A DNA stretch of 64,000 bases from Prorocentrum cordatum (lineage: Eukaryota; Sar; Dinophyceae; Prorocentrales; Prorocentraceae), in assembly GCA_963575745.1 (NCBI GenBank), contig CAUYUJ010005625.1, positions 185,646 to 249,645 of the forward strand, read 5' to 3'. How positions within the stretch are numbered: the first letter of the stretch is position 1; each line of letters begins with the position of its first letter. The notes under the pieces are model-generated. The model saw nothing but the letters and a program-made list of their open reading frames with translations. It had not been told where the DNA came from and made no database searches. The position numbers and the translations under genes were made by a program. Of the stretch, positions 10,211-20,650 are shown one piece after another.

Positions 10211-10232
10211 TCCGTAAACATGTTGGCTCAAA
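10211..10232 (+). other. Relict dinoflagellate spliced leader, gene 2
   Basis: Matches the conserved leader at 18 of 22 positions. The CCGTA start and the TTGGCTCAA end are intact; differences are at 10217, 10218, 10222 and 10232. It lies 88 bp upstream of ATG 10321. One substitution creates an ATG at 10220 inside the relic. Confidence 0.72.
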
Positions 10233-10320
10233 CTTACTATCAAGGAGCACCGACGCCAGCGCTAGCCGCCACGCCCTTTCCGCTTTCTGCGGCACTGACA
10301 CCAGCGCCAACAGCACAGCC

Positions 10321-10434
10321 ATGACCCAGCAGCAGTGGGTTGGTGAGGTCTGGGAAGTCGCAGATTCGCAGCTACCCATGGAGTACGACGCCGATAGCCA
10401 GGACCCGTTGATCACGCAATCGCTTGGCAAATCG
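10321..10434 (+). CDS. Gene 2 exon 1, unknown protein
   Basis: Starts at ATG 10321 and reads MTQQQWVGEVWEVADS followed by an acidic, serine-containing stretch. It is ended at 10434 because a GTGGCG donor lies there in phase 0 and the next phase-0 acceptor (CCTAG|G) is at 10595. Without splicing the frame continues to 10578 through the low-complexity C/G foldback. An alternative start, ATG 10220 in a different frame, gives a 34-codon Ala/Pro/Thr-rich reading ending at TGA 10322, overlapping ATG 10321 as ATGA. The family is not recognised. Confidence 0.5.
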
Positions 10435-10504
10435 GTGGCGCTGCAGCCTCCACCGCGTGACACCTTGGATTCGTCCCGAATCCAATCCGCCATTTCCCTC
10501 ACCT

Positions 10505-10545
10505 TCCCCCCCCCCTCCCTTTTGGGGGAGGGGGGGGCGGCAACA
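10505..10545. repeat. C-run/G-run foldback inside gene 2 intron
   Basis: A CCCCCCCCTCCC run is followed within four bases by its complement GGGGGAGGGGGGG. This forms a perfect-looking hairpin in the inferred 161-nt intron. Confidence 0.8.
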
Positions 10546-10595
10546 GAGGGGGGAGAGGGGGGATTGGATCGACGATAGACTCCAAGTTGACCTAG

Positions 10596-11282
10596 GAGTT
10601 CCCCGCGCAGCTGGAGGCGAACGCCCAGAGCGGAGCGATGCATCCGCCAGCCGAGTTCAGTTCAGGAAGTGGTGGACCAGCTGAGACGGACCACTCCATC
10701 AAGAAGTCGTTCAAGGACGCGTGCGCCGAGGCCCTGGAGGAGAGACCGACCAAGGTGGCGAGAATGAGCTCTCCACCAAAACAGGCCGCCGCCGACCCTG
10801 CTTGGTTGCGGCCCAAGCTGCTGAAGACCCACGTCGATCAGAACATCGTTTCCAAAGCTCGGCCAGATAAGAAGGTGGCCCTTCGGGACGCCGACCCGCC
10901 GCCATCACGGACGCCAACACCGCCTGCGCCTCCAGCACCAGAGCCGCTCTCCAAGTCGAAGGTGGCGGCAGCCTTGGACAAGGGCCCTTCGGCCTCGCAA
11001 GCAAAGCCCCCTTTGCCCACCCCTCGTGGCAACACTGGGGCCTCAGCCGAGCTCAAGGAGTTCGTCCACTTCCAGAGCGTGGGCGAGTTCCCGACCTGGG
11101 AGAGCATCCCCGAGAAGTGGCGCAAGTACTTCCTCGTGATGCACGACCGCTGCAAGCCCATGAGCAGCGTGGGACACAAGCTGACGCACAAGATGACCTT
11201 CGAGGTTTTCAGCTCCTACGTCGAGGATTGGGGGGAGGGCACCGACGCCAAGGGCAAGGCCTCTCACAGCGGTTCGGCGTGA
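10596..11282 (+). CDS. Gene 2 exon 2, unknown Pro/Lys-rich protein
   Basis: Phase-0 exon from the CCTAG acceptor to TGA 11280-11282, about 228 codons. The first part is disordered: Lys-rich patches around EERPTKVARM and a proline stretch with RTPTPPAPPAPEP. The last 75 residues look folded, with several aromatic residues (FPTWESIPEKWRKYF, then LTHKMTFEVFSSYVEDWG). The exon may end earlier at an internal GT or GC donor (for example after GCCAAGGGCAAG) with further exons not recognised, so the TGA is not certain to be the true end. No family is recognised; the stronger amino acid composition bias on + than on - supports + coding. Confidence 0.58.
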   Translation, partial: EFPAQLEANAQSGAMHPPAEFSSGSGGPAETDHSIKKSFKDACAEALEERPTKVARMSSPPKQAAADPAWLRPKLLKTHVDQNIVSKARPDKKVALRDADPPPSRTPTPPAPPAPEPLSKSKVAAALDKGPSASQAKPPLPTPRGNTGASAELKEFVHFQSVGEFPTWESIPEKWRKYFLVMHDRCKPMSSVGHKLTHKMTFEVFSSYVEDWGEGTDAKGKASHSGSA

Positions 11283-11624
11283 ACTCCGCCTACAGAGGCT
11301 TCCACAGCGTTGGCGCCACAGACATCAACGATCTACGATTTTAAGTTTGGCCGATGGCTGACAGAGCTGGTGTTGGTGCTGACAGTTTGTCATGTGAGAT
11401 TCGCAGTGGTACCTCAACATAAGGCTTGGTGGCGTGATGCATTCGACCTTCGAATCGTGTCCTGAGCTTGGTTGGTATTACCTCAAGTGCACTACGACGG
11501 TGCCTTCAACCATGGCGCCGCGTGCGATCCAACGTGTATTTTGTTTGTAGGTAGCCAGTGCTCATCTGCCTCCTTATGCGTCTCATCGGGTATTTAATCT
11601 CTCCCCAGGTTACTTTTCAGCTCG
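11283..11624. other. No gene recognised
   Basis: Sequence downstream of gene 2 with no long frame and no clear repeat. A short alternative frame continues to about 11344 but is not supported. Confidence 0.4.
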
Positions 11625-11706
11625 CTCTATGTCTCTCTACCTCTCTCGATCCCCTCCTCTTCCTTTCTCCCTCGCCCTATCTCTCTCTCTCTGCCTCCTC
11701 CCTCCC

Positions 11707-11749
<43 letters not shown>

Positions 11750-11765
11750 CTCCCGCCTCCTCCGT
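11625..11765 (+). repeat. (CT)n pyrimidine microsatellite
   Basis: CTCTCT and CCTCCC runs, with an uninterrupted (CT)n block near 11710-11748. Poly-Ser/Leu frames on + and poly-Arg/Glu on - are artefacts. Confidence 0.95.
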
Positions 11766-12358
11766 CACCCTTCATCGTTCGTACCGCCTTTCCCTGGTCA
11801 TACACACTCGATCCCTCATCATACGAGCCCTTCTCTCCGCCTTTCTGAGTTGGCATTCTGTCTCGGCGGCGGGCTTGGCTTTTGTTGCAGAGTTCTAGCG
11901 CTGGCAAAGCACAGGCGGCGAGGCTTGCCCCCATCAGCACGATGTTCCTGTGCGCTAGACGCACTAAGCGAGTAAAGAACTTGCACACTAAGACCAAAAA
12001 CAACACTATGAGCACGGCCCTCATAACACCACATACATACGATTTTGAATGCTATCCAGACGGCGCATACCAATGAGCACGCCACCAACACGGCTTGCCA
12101 CGATCACGCTATTCACGCTAAGGCCATTGGGAGCACCCACAGCATTATGCACACCTGAGGGCACGCACTAATCAGCGAGCACCAAATACACGAATGCCGT
12201 TATGCACCAAGTGCCCCAAATCACGACTTACATGTATACCCAAAGCGCACACTAGCAACATAAGTGAACTATGGACTCGGGGGGGAATCGGGGCGACATC
12301 TACGCGGGATTGCGGCCTCGGGAGCGTGCCCGCGACGTAATGTACGATGGCTTGTAGC
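11766..12358. other. No gene recognised
   Basis: Mixed composition with CAC/GCAC-rich words (AGCACG, GCATACC) between 12030 and 12250. No coding or repeat structure is strong enough to annotate. Confidence 0.4.
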
Positions 12359-12525
12359 CTCATCCTCCTCCCCCCCTCCTCCTCCTCCTCCGCCTCCTCC
12401 TCCTCCTCCTCCGCCTCCTCCTCGTCCTCCTCCTCCTCCTCCTCGTTATCCTTTTCCTCCTCCTCCTCGTCCTCCACCTCCTCGTCCTCCTCCTCATCCT
12501 CCTCCTTTTCCTCCTGCACCTGTAA
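12359..12525 (+). repeat. (CTC)n microsatellite
   Basis: About 165 bp of CCTCCTCCT with occasional CGT, CCTTTT and TTATC interruptions. All frames through it are low-complexity Pro, Ser or Glu/Arg runs. Confidence 0.95.
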
Positions 12526-13354
12526 GCATATGCAAAGGTCCGTGGCCACTGGAACGCTACCGCTCGATAACGTACGGGGGCCTTTCGGCCTCGGGGGCCC
12601 GAGCGCGATGTTAATGCACGAGGGGCGCAACCTCGCGACCGCGAGTTGGAACAAAATCTGCGAGGTGCGTGCGCACGCCGCACCGCACCAGGTGTCTCCC
12701 ATGTGATAAGCTCCCGTTCGGCTGGGAGCCCAGGCAGCAGCCGCGACGGGACCACTTTAGTTGCACCGCCAGCGCGGCGGCTATTCGATTGTGGGTAACG
12801 CAGGCATCTCCACACGCGTGCGCGCGCACGCGCTCAATGCGATGCGCCAATTGGCTAGCACGTGAGAGCTGGATATTACGTTGGACATCCAAACGGAGGC
12901 CGCTGAGGGCGCCGACTCTTTCGTTGTGGGCGGTGCGGGTTCTGCCACGACCTGTCCAATACTGCGCCCGCGGTCTATGAGCCGCAGATCAATGTTCAAC
13001 GCATGGTCGTGCGAAAGCATGCGCGCCGTCTCTCGCTGGGGCGGTCGCGGTCTGTACATGCCGCGCCCGTGACTTAGGCATGCTCTACTCATTCCGCGCC
13101 CATTGCGTACCCGTGGCATGACAATGGGCGGCCAATGGTTTTCGAAGGCATGACCGTTGCCCATGGCCTGTCTGCGGACCACTCATGCCAGACAATGCCC
13201 CAAACCATGCGCAACGCATTGCATACTGACGGCGTACGCATGGCCTAAAACATTGCCCCCATGCTGTCGCACGGAGCCCTGCTCTAGAATCCGCCATGGC
13301 CAGCCTTGCATGATTGGGCTACGCCTGGCATGCCCAGAGCCCCCCCCGCCCACC
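12526..13354. other. No gene; CATGGC-rich DNA
   Basis: No supportable gene. From about 12.98 to 13.9 kb the words GCATGGCC and CCATGGC recur irregularly, giving repeated NcoI-like palindromes but no fixed unit length. Confidence 0.45.
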
Positions 13355-13388
13355 ACCACCACACATACACGCACGCACACCCACACAC

Positions 13389-13419
<31 letters not shown>

Positions 13420-13432
13420 CACACAGGCGGCC
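13355..13432 (+). repeat. (CA)n microsatellite
   Basis: CACACACAC with CCC and CG interruptions, about 75 bp. Confidence 0.95.
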
Positions 13433-14012
13433 CGCCCATGGCCTACACCTGGCCAGCAGATAGCCTAGTCATGGCCGACTCATTGCGTGCTCTGTCACAC
13501 ACCCACGGTGCGGCCATGCCGCATCGTGCCCATAGCCAAGGCAGTGCCTGCCCATCCCCGACCTGGTCAGGCCGAAGACCGCCCAGCATATTTCCCACGG
13601 ACTACGCATGGCCCACCGCTGGAATGCTCATGCAACACCGATGGCATACCCGAAGCCTTTCGAACAACTCACATGGCAAGCCCACTGCCCCTCCATGGCC
13701 TAACGCAGATTTGCCAATGCCCTGCCCCCTGGGGTACTTAACGCCTTCCGCTGGGTTCCCCCAGAAACACGCGATGCCGCACCACGCAGCACCCGAGTCG
13801 CTCCCATGGCATACCGCGCCCCTTCCTCTCGGCCTGTGCAACGCACGGCGCGCGAACGCGTGCGCGCTCCATTCGTAGCACACGGGCGGCCCTCAGACAA
13901 ATCATTGGCGGGCCTTGGGTAAACCACGCGTAACCCTTGCGGGATGTGCGCGTTGTGTGTAAAGCTTGTGTGCGAGGAGAATGCGCGTGCATGTGTGCGT
14001 GTGCGTGAGAGA
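13433..14012. other. No gene recognised
   Basis: Continuation of the CATGGC-rich region. Open frames exist but alternate between strands and lack any recognisable domain. Confidence 0.4.
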
Positions 14013-14176
14013 TGCGAACGGGGGCGGACGGACGGGCGGACGGGCGGACGGGCGGAATGAAACGGACGGGCGGACGGACACAGACGGACGGACGCACGGA
14101 CAAACCGAAGACGGCGCACGGCGACTGATCCTGCGGCCGCGGCCTCGGCGCGCAGCGTCCTAGTCACTAGTCGCTA
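14013..14176 (+). repeat. Left flank module of the GTGTCGG satellite
   Basis: GGACGGGCGGACG repeats, then a unique block CGAAG(a/g)CGGCGC(a/g)CGGC, GCGGCCGCGGC and CGGCGCGCAGCGTCCTAGTC. The same order occurs at 15190-15400 on the other side of the minisatellite, in the same orientation. Confidence 0.85.
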
Positions 14177-14199
14177 GTCTGCAGCCGTATTGCATGTTG

Positions 14200-15078
14200 G
14201 GTCGCCCGTGTCGCATCCCCCGTGCCAGACCTCGCGCGTCGGACCCCCCGTGTCGGATCCCCTTTATCGGGCCCCCCGTGGGGGGCCCCCCGTGTCGGAT
14301 CACCGCGTCGGGCCCCCGTGTCGGATCCCTTATGGCCCCCCGTGTCTCCCCCCCCCCTCCCCCGTGTCGGATCCCCCGTGTCGGATCCCCCGTGTCGGGT
14401 CCCCCGTGTCGGATCACCCGTGTCGGATCTTCCGTCGGGTCTTGTGTCGGATCCACCGCTTGACCCCCCGTCGGATCACCAATCTGATCCCCCGTCGGAC
14501 CCCCGCGTCAGATCACTCGTCGGATCCCCCGTCGGGCCCTCCGTGTCGGACCGCCCGTGCGGGATCCCCCGTGTCGGACCCCCCGTGTCGGATTCCCGCG
14601 TCGGACCCCCCAATGTCGGATCCCCGTGTCGGATCCCCCGTGCACCCCCCCCCGTCGGATCCCCCGTGTCGGACCCCCCGTGACAGAACCACCGTGTCAG
14701 ACCCCTGTGTCGGGCCCGCCGTGTCGGATCCCCCGTGTCGGGCCCCCCGCGTCGGATCCCCCGTATCGGATCCCCCGTGTCTGGTCCCCCGTGTCGGATC
14801 TTCCGTCTCGGATCACCCGTGCCATTGTCGGATCACCCGTGTCGGCCCCCCCGTGTCGGGTCCTCCGCGTCGGGCCCCGCGCGTCGGATCCCCCGTGTCG
14901 GATCCCCCGTGTCGGGCACCCCGCGCGTCGGACCCTTCGCGGGTCGGGCCCCCCGCGTGTCGTATCATCCGTGTCGGATCACCCGTGTCGGGTCCCCCGT
15001 GTCGGGCCCCCCGTGTCGGGTCCCCCGTGTCGGATCCCCGCGTCGGATCCCCCGCTGTGTCGGGTCCCCCGCGCTCTC
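14200..15078 (+). repeat. 15-bp minisatellite CCCCCGTGTCGGATC
   Basis: About 55-60 units alternating CCCCCGTGTCGGATC and CCCCCGTGTCGGGCC, with 1-4 base drift. Because the unit is a multiple of three, all three frames stay open on both strands and yield false 150-330 residue proteins of repeated SDPPC or RVGSPV. Confidence 0.95.
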
Positions 15079-15189
15079 GTCGGCGGCGGCCAAGCCTGTG
15101 GCCGTGCGCTCCTGGCGGTTGCTGCTGCATGCGGTTGCGGCGGCCTTGCGGTGCATGCGGCCGCGGCCGCTGAGCCTGTGCAGTCTGGG

Positions 15190-15400
15190 CGGGCACGGGC
15201 GGTCGGACGGGCGGGCGGACGCGCGCGGGGGGACGAACAGACGGACGGGCGGACGGGGGCGGACGGACGGACGGGCGGAATAAGACGGACGGGCGGACGC
15301 GGACGGACGGGCGGACGGAAGGAACAACCGAAGGCGGCGCGCGGCGGCTGAGCTTGCGGCCGCGGCTTCGGCGCGCAGCGTCCTAGTCTGCAGCCGTCCT
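15190..15400 (+). repeat. Right flank module of the GTGTCGG satellite
   Basis: Direct copy of 14013-14176 with an expanded GGACGGGCGGACG part. It ends in the same CGCGCAGCGTCCTAGTCTGC junction. Confidence 0.85.
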
Positions 15401-16489
15401 GTCTGTGGGGTCTGTCGTCAGCGGCTGCCAAGCCTGCGGCCGTGCGCCCCTTGCTGCGAGCGCAAAAGCGGCTCCATGGCGCGCCTGTCTAATCGGCGCG
15501 ACGGACGTCCCATGAGTTGTTGGGCATTCGATTGAAACCTTGGCGTGCTCCACTCGGGCTTCTTTCAACCTACCACGCGGCGTTGGCACTCCCAGTGCAC
15601 GTCCGACGCGCAGTGCGCGTGCATACTGGGTAAAAGATTGCAGGAAGCCGTGTTGCCCACGGGGCCGAAGCGAATCTTTCAGCGCGCACGATCCCCATTC
15701 TCATGTTAACGCCACTGTGTCGCACGCGCGCGCGTTGGCGAACGATGCTTCGCGCGCGCGCGCGGGCGCAGTGGCGTTCGGATGTCGAGGTGCGCATTGT
15801 CGGCGCGAACAATTGCAGCGTCGGTCTCGGAATTACGAAGGCCGCATGCTGGCACCGCTCTGTGTGCGGTCATATTTGGCGCCGCTGGAGCAAGCATGCC
15901 CCTAGCCCCTTGGGCCACGCGGACCGCGGGCCGCCTGGTGGATGCGGGCAAGTAACTTGCTGCATTGTGAAGTGTGCCTGGGGCCTGGGCCACGCGTCGC
16001 GCGCGGGTTGCTTGGGGCTGTTGAGGAGTCTAGCTTCACACGTCACGCGGGCCACCTTCGCCGATGTCGCAGATATGACCGGCTGGGCTGCGGCTGCCAC
16101 GTCGGCCGCGCAAACTGCTTGGTTCGCATGTGGGTTGGTGCAGCACCCCTCCGAGCATCGCCCAGGCGGGGTTGCTCGGGGCGGATTGCCCAGGCGGGGT
16201 CGCATCTCCAATGCCATCGCCCAGGCGGAGTTGATATGGACGGCTCCTTCAGCTAGGCTCTAGCCCGAGCTCCCCCGAGAGGGGGGGGTGGGGTAAGGCG
16301 GGAGCGGATGCGTCTCGGGGGCGGGGCCCACGGGGGTGCGGCGGCGCGTGGCGTATGGGGCTCGGTCGGGCACACTCGGGCTCGCACCTAGCGCATTGGC
16401 GCGCTTGCGCCGCAAACTTCAGCGCACCCGTGGCCGACGGGGCCGCGGGGCGGGGAAACTGCGGGAAATTCCGCAGGGTGTTCCCCTGA
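15401..16489. other. No gene recognised
   Basis: Very GC-rich DNA with many GCGCGC words (15725-15770) and short CGCCCAGGCGG repeats at 16160-16220. No coding sequence is supportable. Confidence 0.4.
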
Positions 16490-17090
16490 AAACGAGCACA
16501 ACTTTTAACCAACTTTTTTTTAAGAATAGTTAGGAAACAGTTGGGAAAAAGTTCCGCAAAAGTTCCGACGTTTTTGCTGACGTCGTGGGTCGATTTCGGA
16601 GAGTTCAACCAAAACTTCCGAAAAAGTTCCGCCAATTTCTCCGACGCGCGCAAAAGTTCCGCAAAAGTTCCATCATATTTCCGAAGCAAATTTCAGAGTT
16701 CCGAAAAAGTTCCGCGAGAGTTCCGCAAAAGTTCCGACGCAAGGGCCAAGGCCCCGACATACCTCCGAAAAAGTTCAGCAAGAGTTCCGCAGGAGTTCCG
16801 CCAATGTCCACCAGAGTTCAACAGAAGTTCCGCAACCGCGTTTGAAAATTCCGAAATAGTTCCGCAAAGGTTCCGAAATAGTTCCGCAAAAGGTTCCGCA
16901 ACCACGTTCAGAGTTCCGAAATAGTTCCGCAAAGGTTCCAAAATAGTTCCGCAGCTGAGTTCGAGCACCAAAAATAGTTCCGCAAAAGTTCCGAAATAGT
17001 TCCGCAAAAGTTCCGCAGCTGAGTTCCAGCCACCGAAATAGTTCCGCAAAAGTTCCGCGAAAGTTCCGATCAGGTTCCGCAGCAATCGCC
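16490..17090 (+). repeat. AAAAGTTCCGC minisatellite
   Basis: Some 40 units of 11-13 bases based on AAAAGTTCCGC, often paired with GAAATAGTTCCGC into a longer 25-27 base super-unit in the right half. Frames through it (KFRKSSAK... on +, AELFRN... on -) are artefacts. Confidence 0.92.
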
Positions 17091-17154
17091 CGAGCTCTGC
17101 GATCCTTGGCGGCAGTAGCTGAAATGCGCGAATTCGGCGCTCAGAAATTTCGCG

Positions 17155-17248
17155 AAGTCCCCCCCCCCCTTTGCCCAATTGACATCCGAAATTTTGCAAA
17201 GTCCCCCCCCGTCCTCCTTGCCGCTCCGAAAATTTTGCCCCCCCCCCC

Positions 17249-17282
<34 letters not shown>

Positions 17283-17332
17283 ACTCTCTGCCTGGTGGAT
17301 CTATCTATATATATATATATATATATATACAC
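17155..17332 (+). repeat. Poly-C tracts and (TA)n
   Basis: CCCCCCCC runs at about 17159-17170 and a nearly continuous C tract at 17237-17280, then (TA)n at 17303-17330. Such tracts are prone to assembly error. Confidence 0.9.
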
Positions 17333-17955
17333 ATGCACGCATGTGTATGTGATTATGTGCGCATTACGTATATGCACCGACCCTCTCATTCTCCGCCCCC
17401 CACCACCACCACGACCCCTCCATCGTCGCCCCACGTAGCAGCCCACTCGCCGTTGGCCCGCCTGCGCGGCCGACGTCGCCATCGCCTCAGCGGCGCCGCC
17501 CCCTGATTCCGCCGCGAGCTCAATGTCTCGCCGTGGGCCTCGGGTCGGGGAAGTCGGCCGTGCGACAACGCTTGGCCGACCCGACGCGCGCTCGGCGAAT
17601 CGGCGGCCCACCATCACCGCGCCGTTGTTTTGCGATACCAACGCGTTGTAAGATTTTCGCGTCGGCGCGCTGCGCTGGAATCACACCGCCCTCTGCGCGC
17701 GCGGTGGCGCTGGCGCGTCGGTGGCGCAGGGGTGCGCTGCGTGCCGCGCGGGGGTGCGCGATTGCGTCCCCCTTCTCCTATGTTGGCGATGCAGAAAAAT
17801 GCGACCCCCCTTCCCACCCCTGCCAACCTCGCGATCCCCTGTAGGACCTCCCCCCTCCGCAGTGCGCGGCTTTCGGGGCGATCGCGCATCGCGCAGAATG
17901 TCTGCGCGCGTGTGCCGATGCGGTGCTTGACCGTCCCCCTGCGCCTCGTTGCGCC
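17333..17955. other. No gene recognised
   Basis: GC-rich sequence with overlapping frames on both strands that do not agree in composition with any of the accepted exons. Confidence 0.4.
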
Positions 17956-18240
17956 GCCCCTCCCACATCCCCCCCCCCCACCCCCCCGCCCCACACCGCG
18001 CCCCCGCCCCATCGCCCCGCCAGCACCGCCCACGCGCGCGCACACACGCGCGCACACGTGCACACGCACGCGCGCACGCCCCCTCCCCCCCCCCCCCCCC
18101 CCCCCCCCCCCACCCCACCCCACCCCATCCCCCCTTCCCACCCTCCCCCCCCCCCCCCCCCCCCCCCCCCGCGCGCGCGCGCCCGCAAACAAACGCGCGC
18201 GCGCCTGCGCATGCGCGCGCGTACTCACACACGCACACGC
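17956..18240 (+). repeat. Poly-C and CA/CG-repeat cluster
   Basis: Alternating C-runs (long ones near 18078-18110 and 18146-18170) and CGCGCACACG stretches. The proline-rich and glycine-rich frames across it are low-complexity. Confidence 0.9.
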
Positions 18241-20560
18241 ACGCACATCGGGCACGCTCGGCCGCACACGGCCGCGATATGGAAGAACTGACTGCGCGCG
18301 CCGCTGGGGCGCGATTCGAGGCGCATCGCCGACTGCCACAGAGTGGGCGTTAAGCCCTGTCAGCCGAATAGGTTTGCATGACGCGCGGCGCCTGGGCGCG
18401 TGATTCGGACGGGTGCGCCTTCGCGCGCGCGCGCTGATGCGTGGCGGGTTGCGCTCCGCGCGCCGCATCTCGCGCGGCGCTCGAAGCGCGCGCGCAATCC
18501 TTGGCGCGCGCCGCCCGCACCAATTTCCAACATCATTGGCGGGAGTGGCTGCGCATATTCGCGGCGCCGCCGCCTGCGCGCGATGGGCGCCGCGGTCGTT
18601 CGCACAGGCGCTGTCCAACTGCATCGGGCGGGCAATCCGCTGACATAGGGCTCGCGCGCGGCAGCCCCAACTCGCGCGTCGCGCGTTGGGGCGCGCGCGG
18701 TCGCTGCCGCGCGAGGGCTGCGCCTCCGTGCCGCATCAGCCACGGTGCTGCGGAGCCCCCCCCGTCCCCGCGTCGCGCTCAGTCGAGCCTCGGCAAAAGC
18801 GCGGCGCCTCGGCAATGTCGCCCGTCGGCTGCGACTTGACCGCGGTTCCGCAGGCTCGTCTGCCCGACCGCGCCTCTTGACTCTTGATCGCAATGGCGCC
18901 TCCTGGTCACAGAGCGCGCCAAGCTCCTCTTGCGCGCGCAGCAGCGTGGCGCTCTGCGCGCGGACTCTGCGCAAAGGGCGGATTGGCGCTCGGCTCGCCG
19001 CAGCGATCGTCGATGGTTGAACGGGTTTGCCACGTCGGCGCCACCACCCCAATCAGCATTTGCAATAACGCTGTCGCGCGCCGACGTAATGGAGGGCACA
19101 GCACGGCAGCTTCGATGCAACGTGCGTCTCGTGGCGCAGTCAGTGGGGCTCGGCCTGGGGCCTCTGGCGTCGCCGCCCGTCGCTGCGGCCCTGGATCCTA
19201 TGTCTCACCGCAGATGCGACGCTACTGGTGCAGACGGAAGTACGCCGCATCGTCGACCGACACGCACGTGGGTGATCTGTTGTACCAAGAGCGGGCTTGT
19301 TTGACACGCGAGGCGGGGCGAAGGCACGCTTTGCGCAAATGAGGGGGGCCGACATGTTGCGATCTGGCTCGTCAGCTTTCGATTCTGGCGCGCTAGCTAC
19401 GGCTGAACTTCACAACGGAAAGTTTCGTCAAGGCGGCTTCGCGCCTGAATGGTTTTGTACGCCGTGCGACGGCTGTATCACCGAGGGCATACCATTGCAG
19501 CGTCAGGGGTAATACAGTGACAGGGTCAGTGGCGCCATGCTAATTTCGGTGAGGTGGGGCGTGGCTGGTGAGTCTTAACACATAGGTCGTGGTGCAACGA
19601 TAGCTGGAGTACTTAAGAGAGCACCGCATCAGTTGCATTAGTTTGGTCTGACCTCGTCGTAGAGATGCCAAAGTCCCACGCATCATCAAACCCACGTGCT
19701 CAAGCATATGCGCAAACGGTAGCGCGCGTTACGTCACGCTCAGTAGCAGACGCTGCGCGAATATGTGCGTATTCTGTTGGTCCCAGTGCCCTCACACGTA
19801 TACAGCCGATCGGGCATACCTTACACAGGGTTGTATCGTCAAATTCAAGCGCGCACCCACCGTTCATGCAAGCTTGTTACATTGACGCATATGTGATATT
19901 TGCATATCTCGTGATATTTGGCATGGGAATGGTCGGTGACGTGGAGCGATGCTAGAGCAATTTGCACAGGTTGTAATACATCTTGCGTGTTGGCACGCAC
20001 GGTCCGCGCGCACAAATCGTACACTGGGCTGCACCAGGCTCATATGTAACGTCTTGGGGTTGCGTTTATAATGCTCGTTCGCTCAAACACCACATGCACA
20101 TGTCGTCATCGTACAAGATGGCGGTTCGCTGAAAGGTGGTACATTACCAACCCTCGATTGGTACCAGCGTAGCATTAGACGATCATCTTCGTGTGTGCTC
20201 AATACTAGTTTGAGTTGGCATCTGTCTGTTTCGTCTGGCCCCAGGAATAACGTCTATAAGCATAGTCGATGGTAGGCTCTCGTTCTACATGGGGCAACGC
20301 AGACGTGGCTTATTCATGTACATCGGACGTGGCTTGGCGCCCTTTCGCAAGGGCGACTTCTGCACTGACGGACGAGGGTTGTCCGCCTTGAGATTTCGCC
20401 CCTGGGTCACAGCATGGGGAGGAAGGGGGTTTTATAGCAAGATGTTCCGGTGGGGAGACTGGTGGGGGGATGTTCCCGTGGGGGGCCTGGTGGGGAAGGC
20501 TTGGCGGGGGGGTGTAGACTGGGCCAGCGGTCTTGCAGACGGGGGCCCCGATGACGCCAG
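18241..20560. other. 2.3 kb with no supportable gene
   Basis: 18.25-19.35 kb is a GCGCGC-rich stretch with overlapping open frames on both strands; 19.35-20.5 kb is less GC-rich and lacks long frames. No domain, repeat family or splice-consistent chain of exons was recognised. It precedes the gene 3 leader relic. Confidence 0.4.
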
Positions 20561-20583
20561 TGCGTAGCCAGTTTGGGCTCTAG
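20561..20583 (+). other. Relict dinoflagellate spliced leader, gene 3
   Basis: Contains GCGTAGCCA followed by GTTTGGGCTCTAG; it matches the leader at 19 of 22 positions if one extra G is allowed. It lies just upstream of ATG 20590 and of a T-rich tract ending in CAG at about 20640, which resembles an acceptor for a further round of trans-splicing before ATG 20651. Confidence 0.7.
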
Positions 20584-20650
20584 GTTTCGATGCTGTTCAT
20601 GTTGGCAGTTTTGTTTTTTTATTCCACACTGCTGTGGCAGTGGTGTTCCA

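Noticed and set aside
14190-15351. Proline/serine/arginine-rich frames of up to 327 residues
   Set aside because: All come from the 15-bp GTGTCGG minisatellite, whose period is a multiple of three and keeps every frame open.
17614-18624. A 336-residue frame on the minus strand
   Set aside because: Runs through poly-G/poly-C and CA/CG repeats; glycine and arginine content follows base composition, with no domain.
20590-20650. Hydrophobic signal-like N-terminus for gene 3 from ATG 20590
   Set aside because: It is encoded by the T-rich tract between the leader relic and CAG, more likely 5' UTR and trans-splice acceptor; the ATG at 20651 is preferred.
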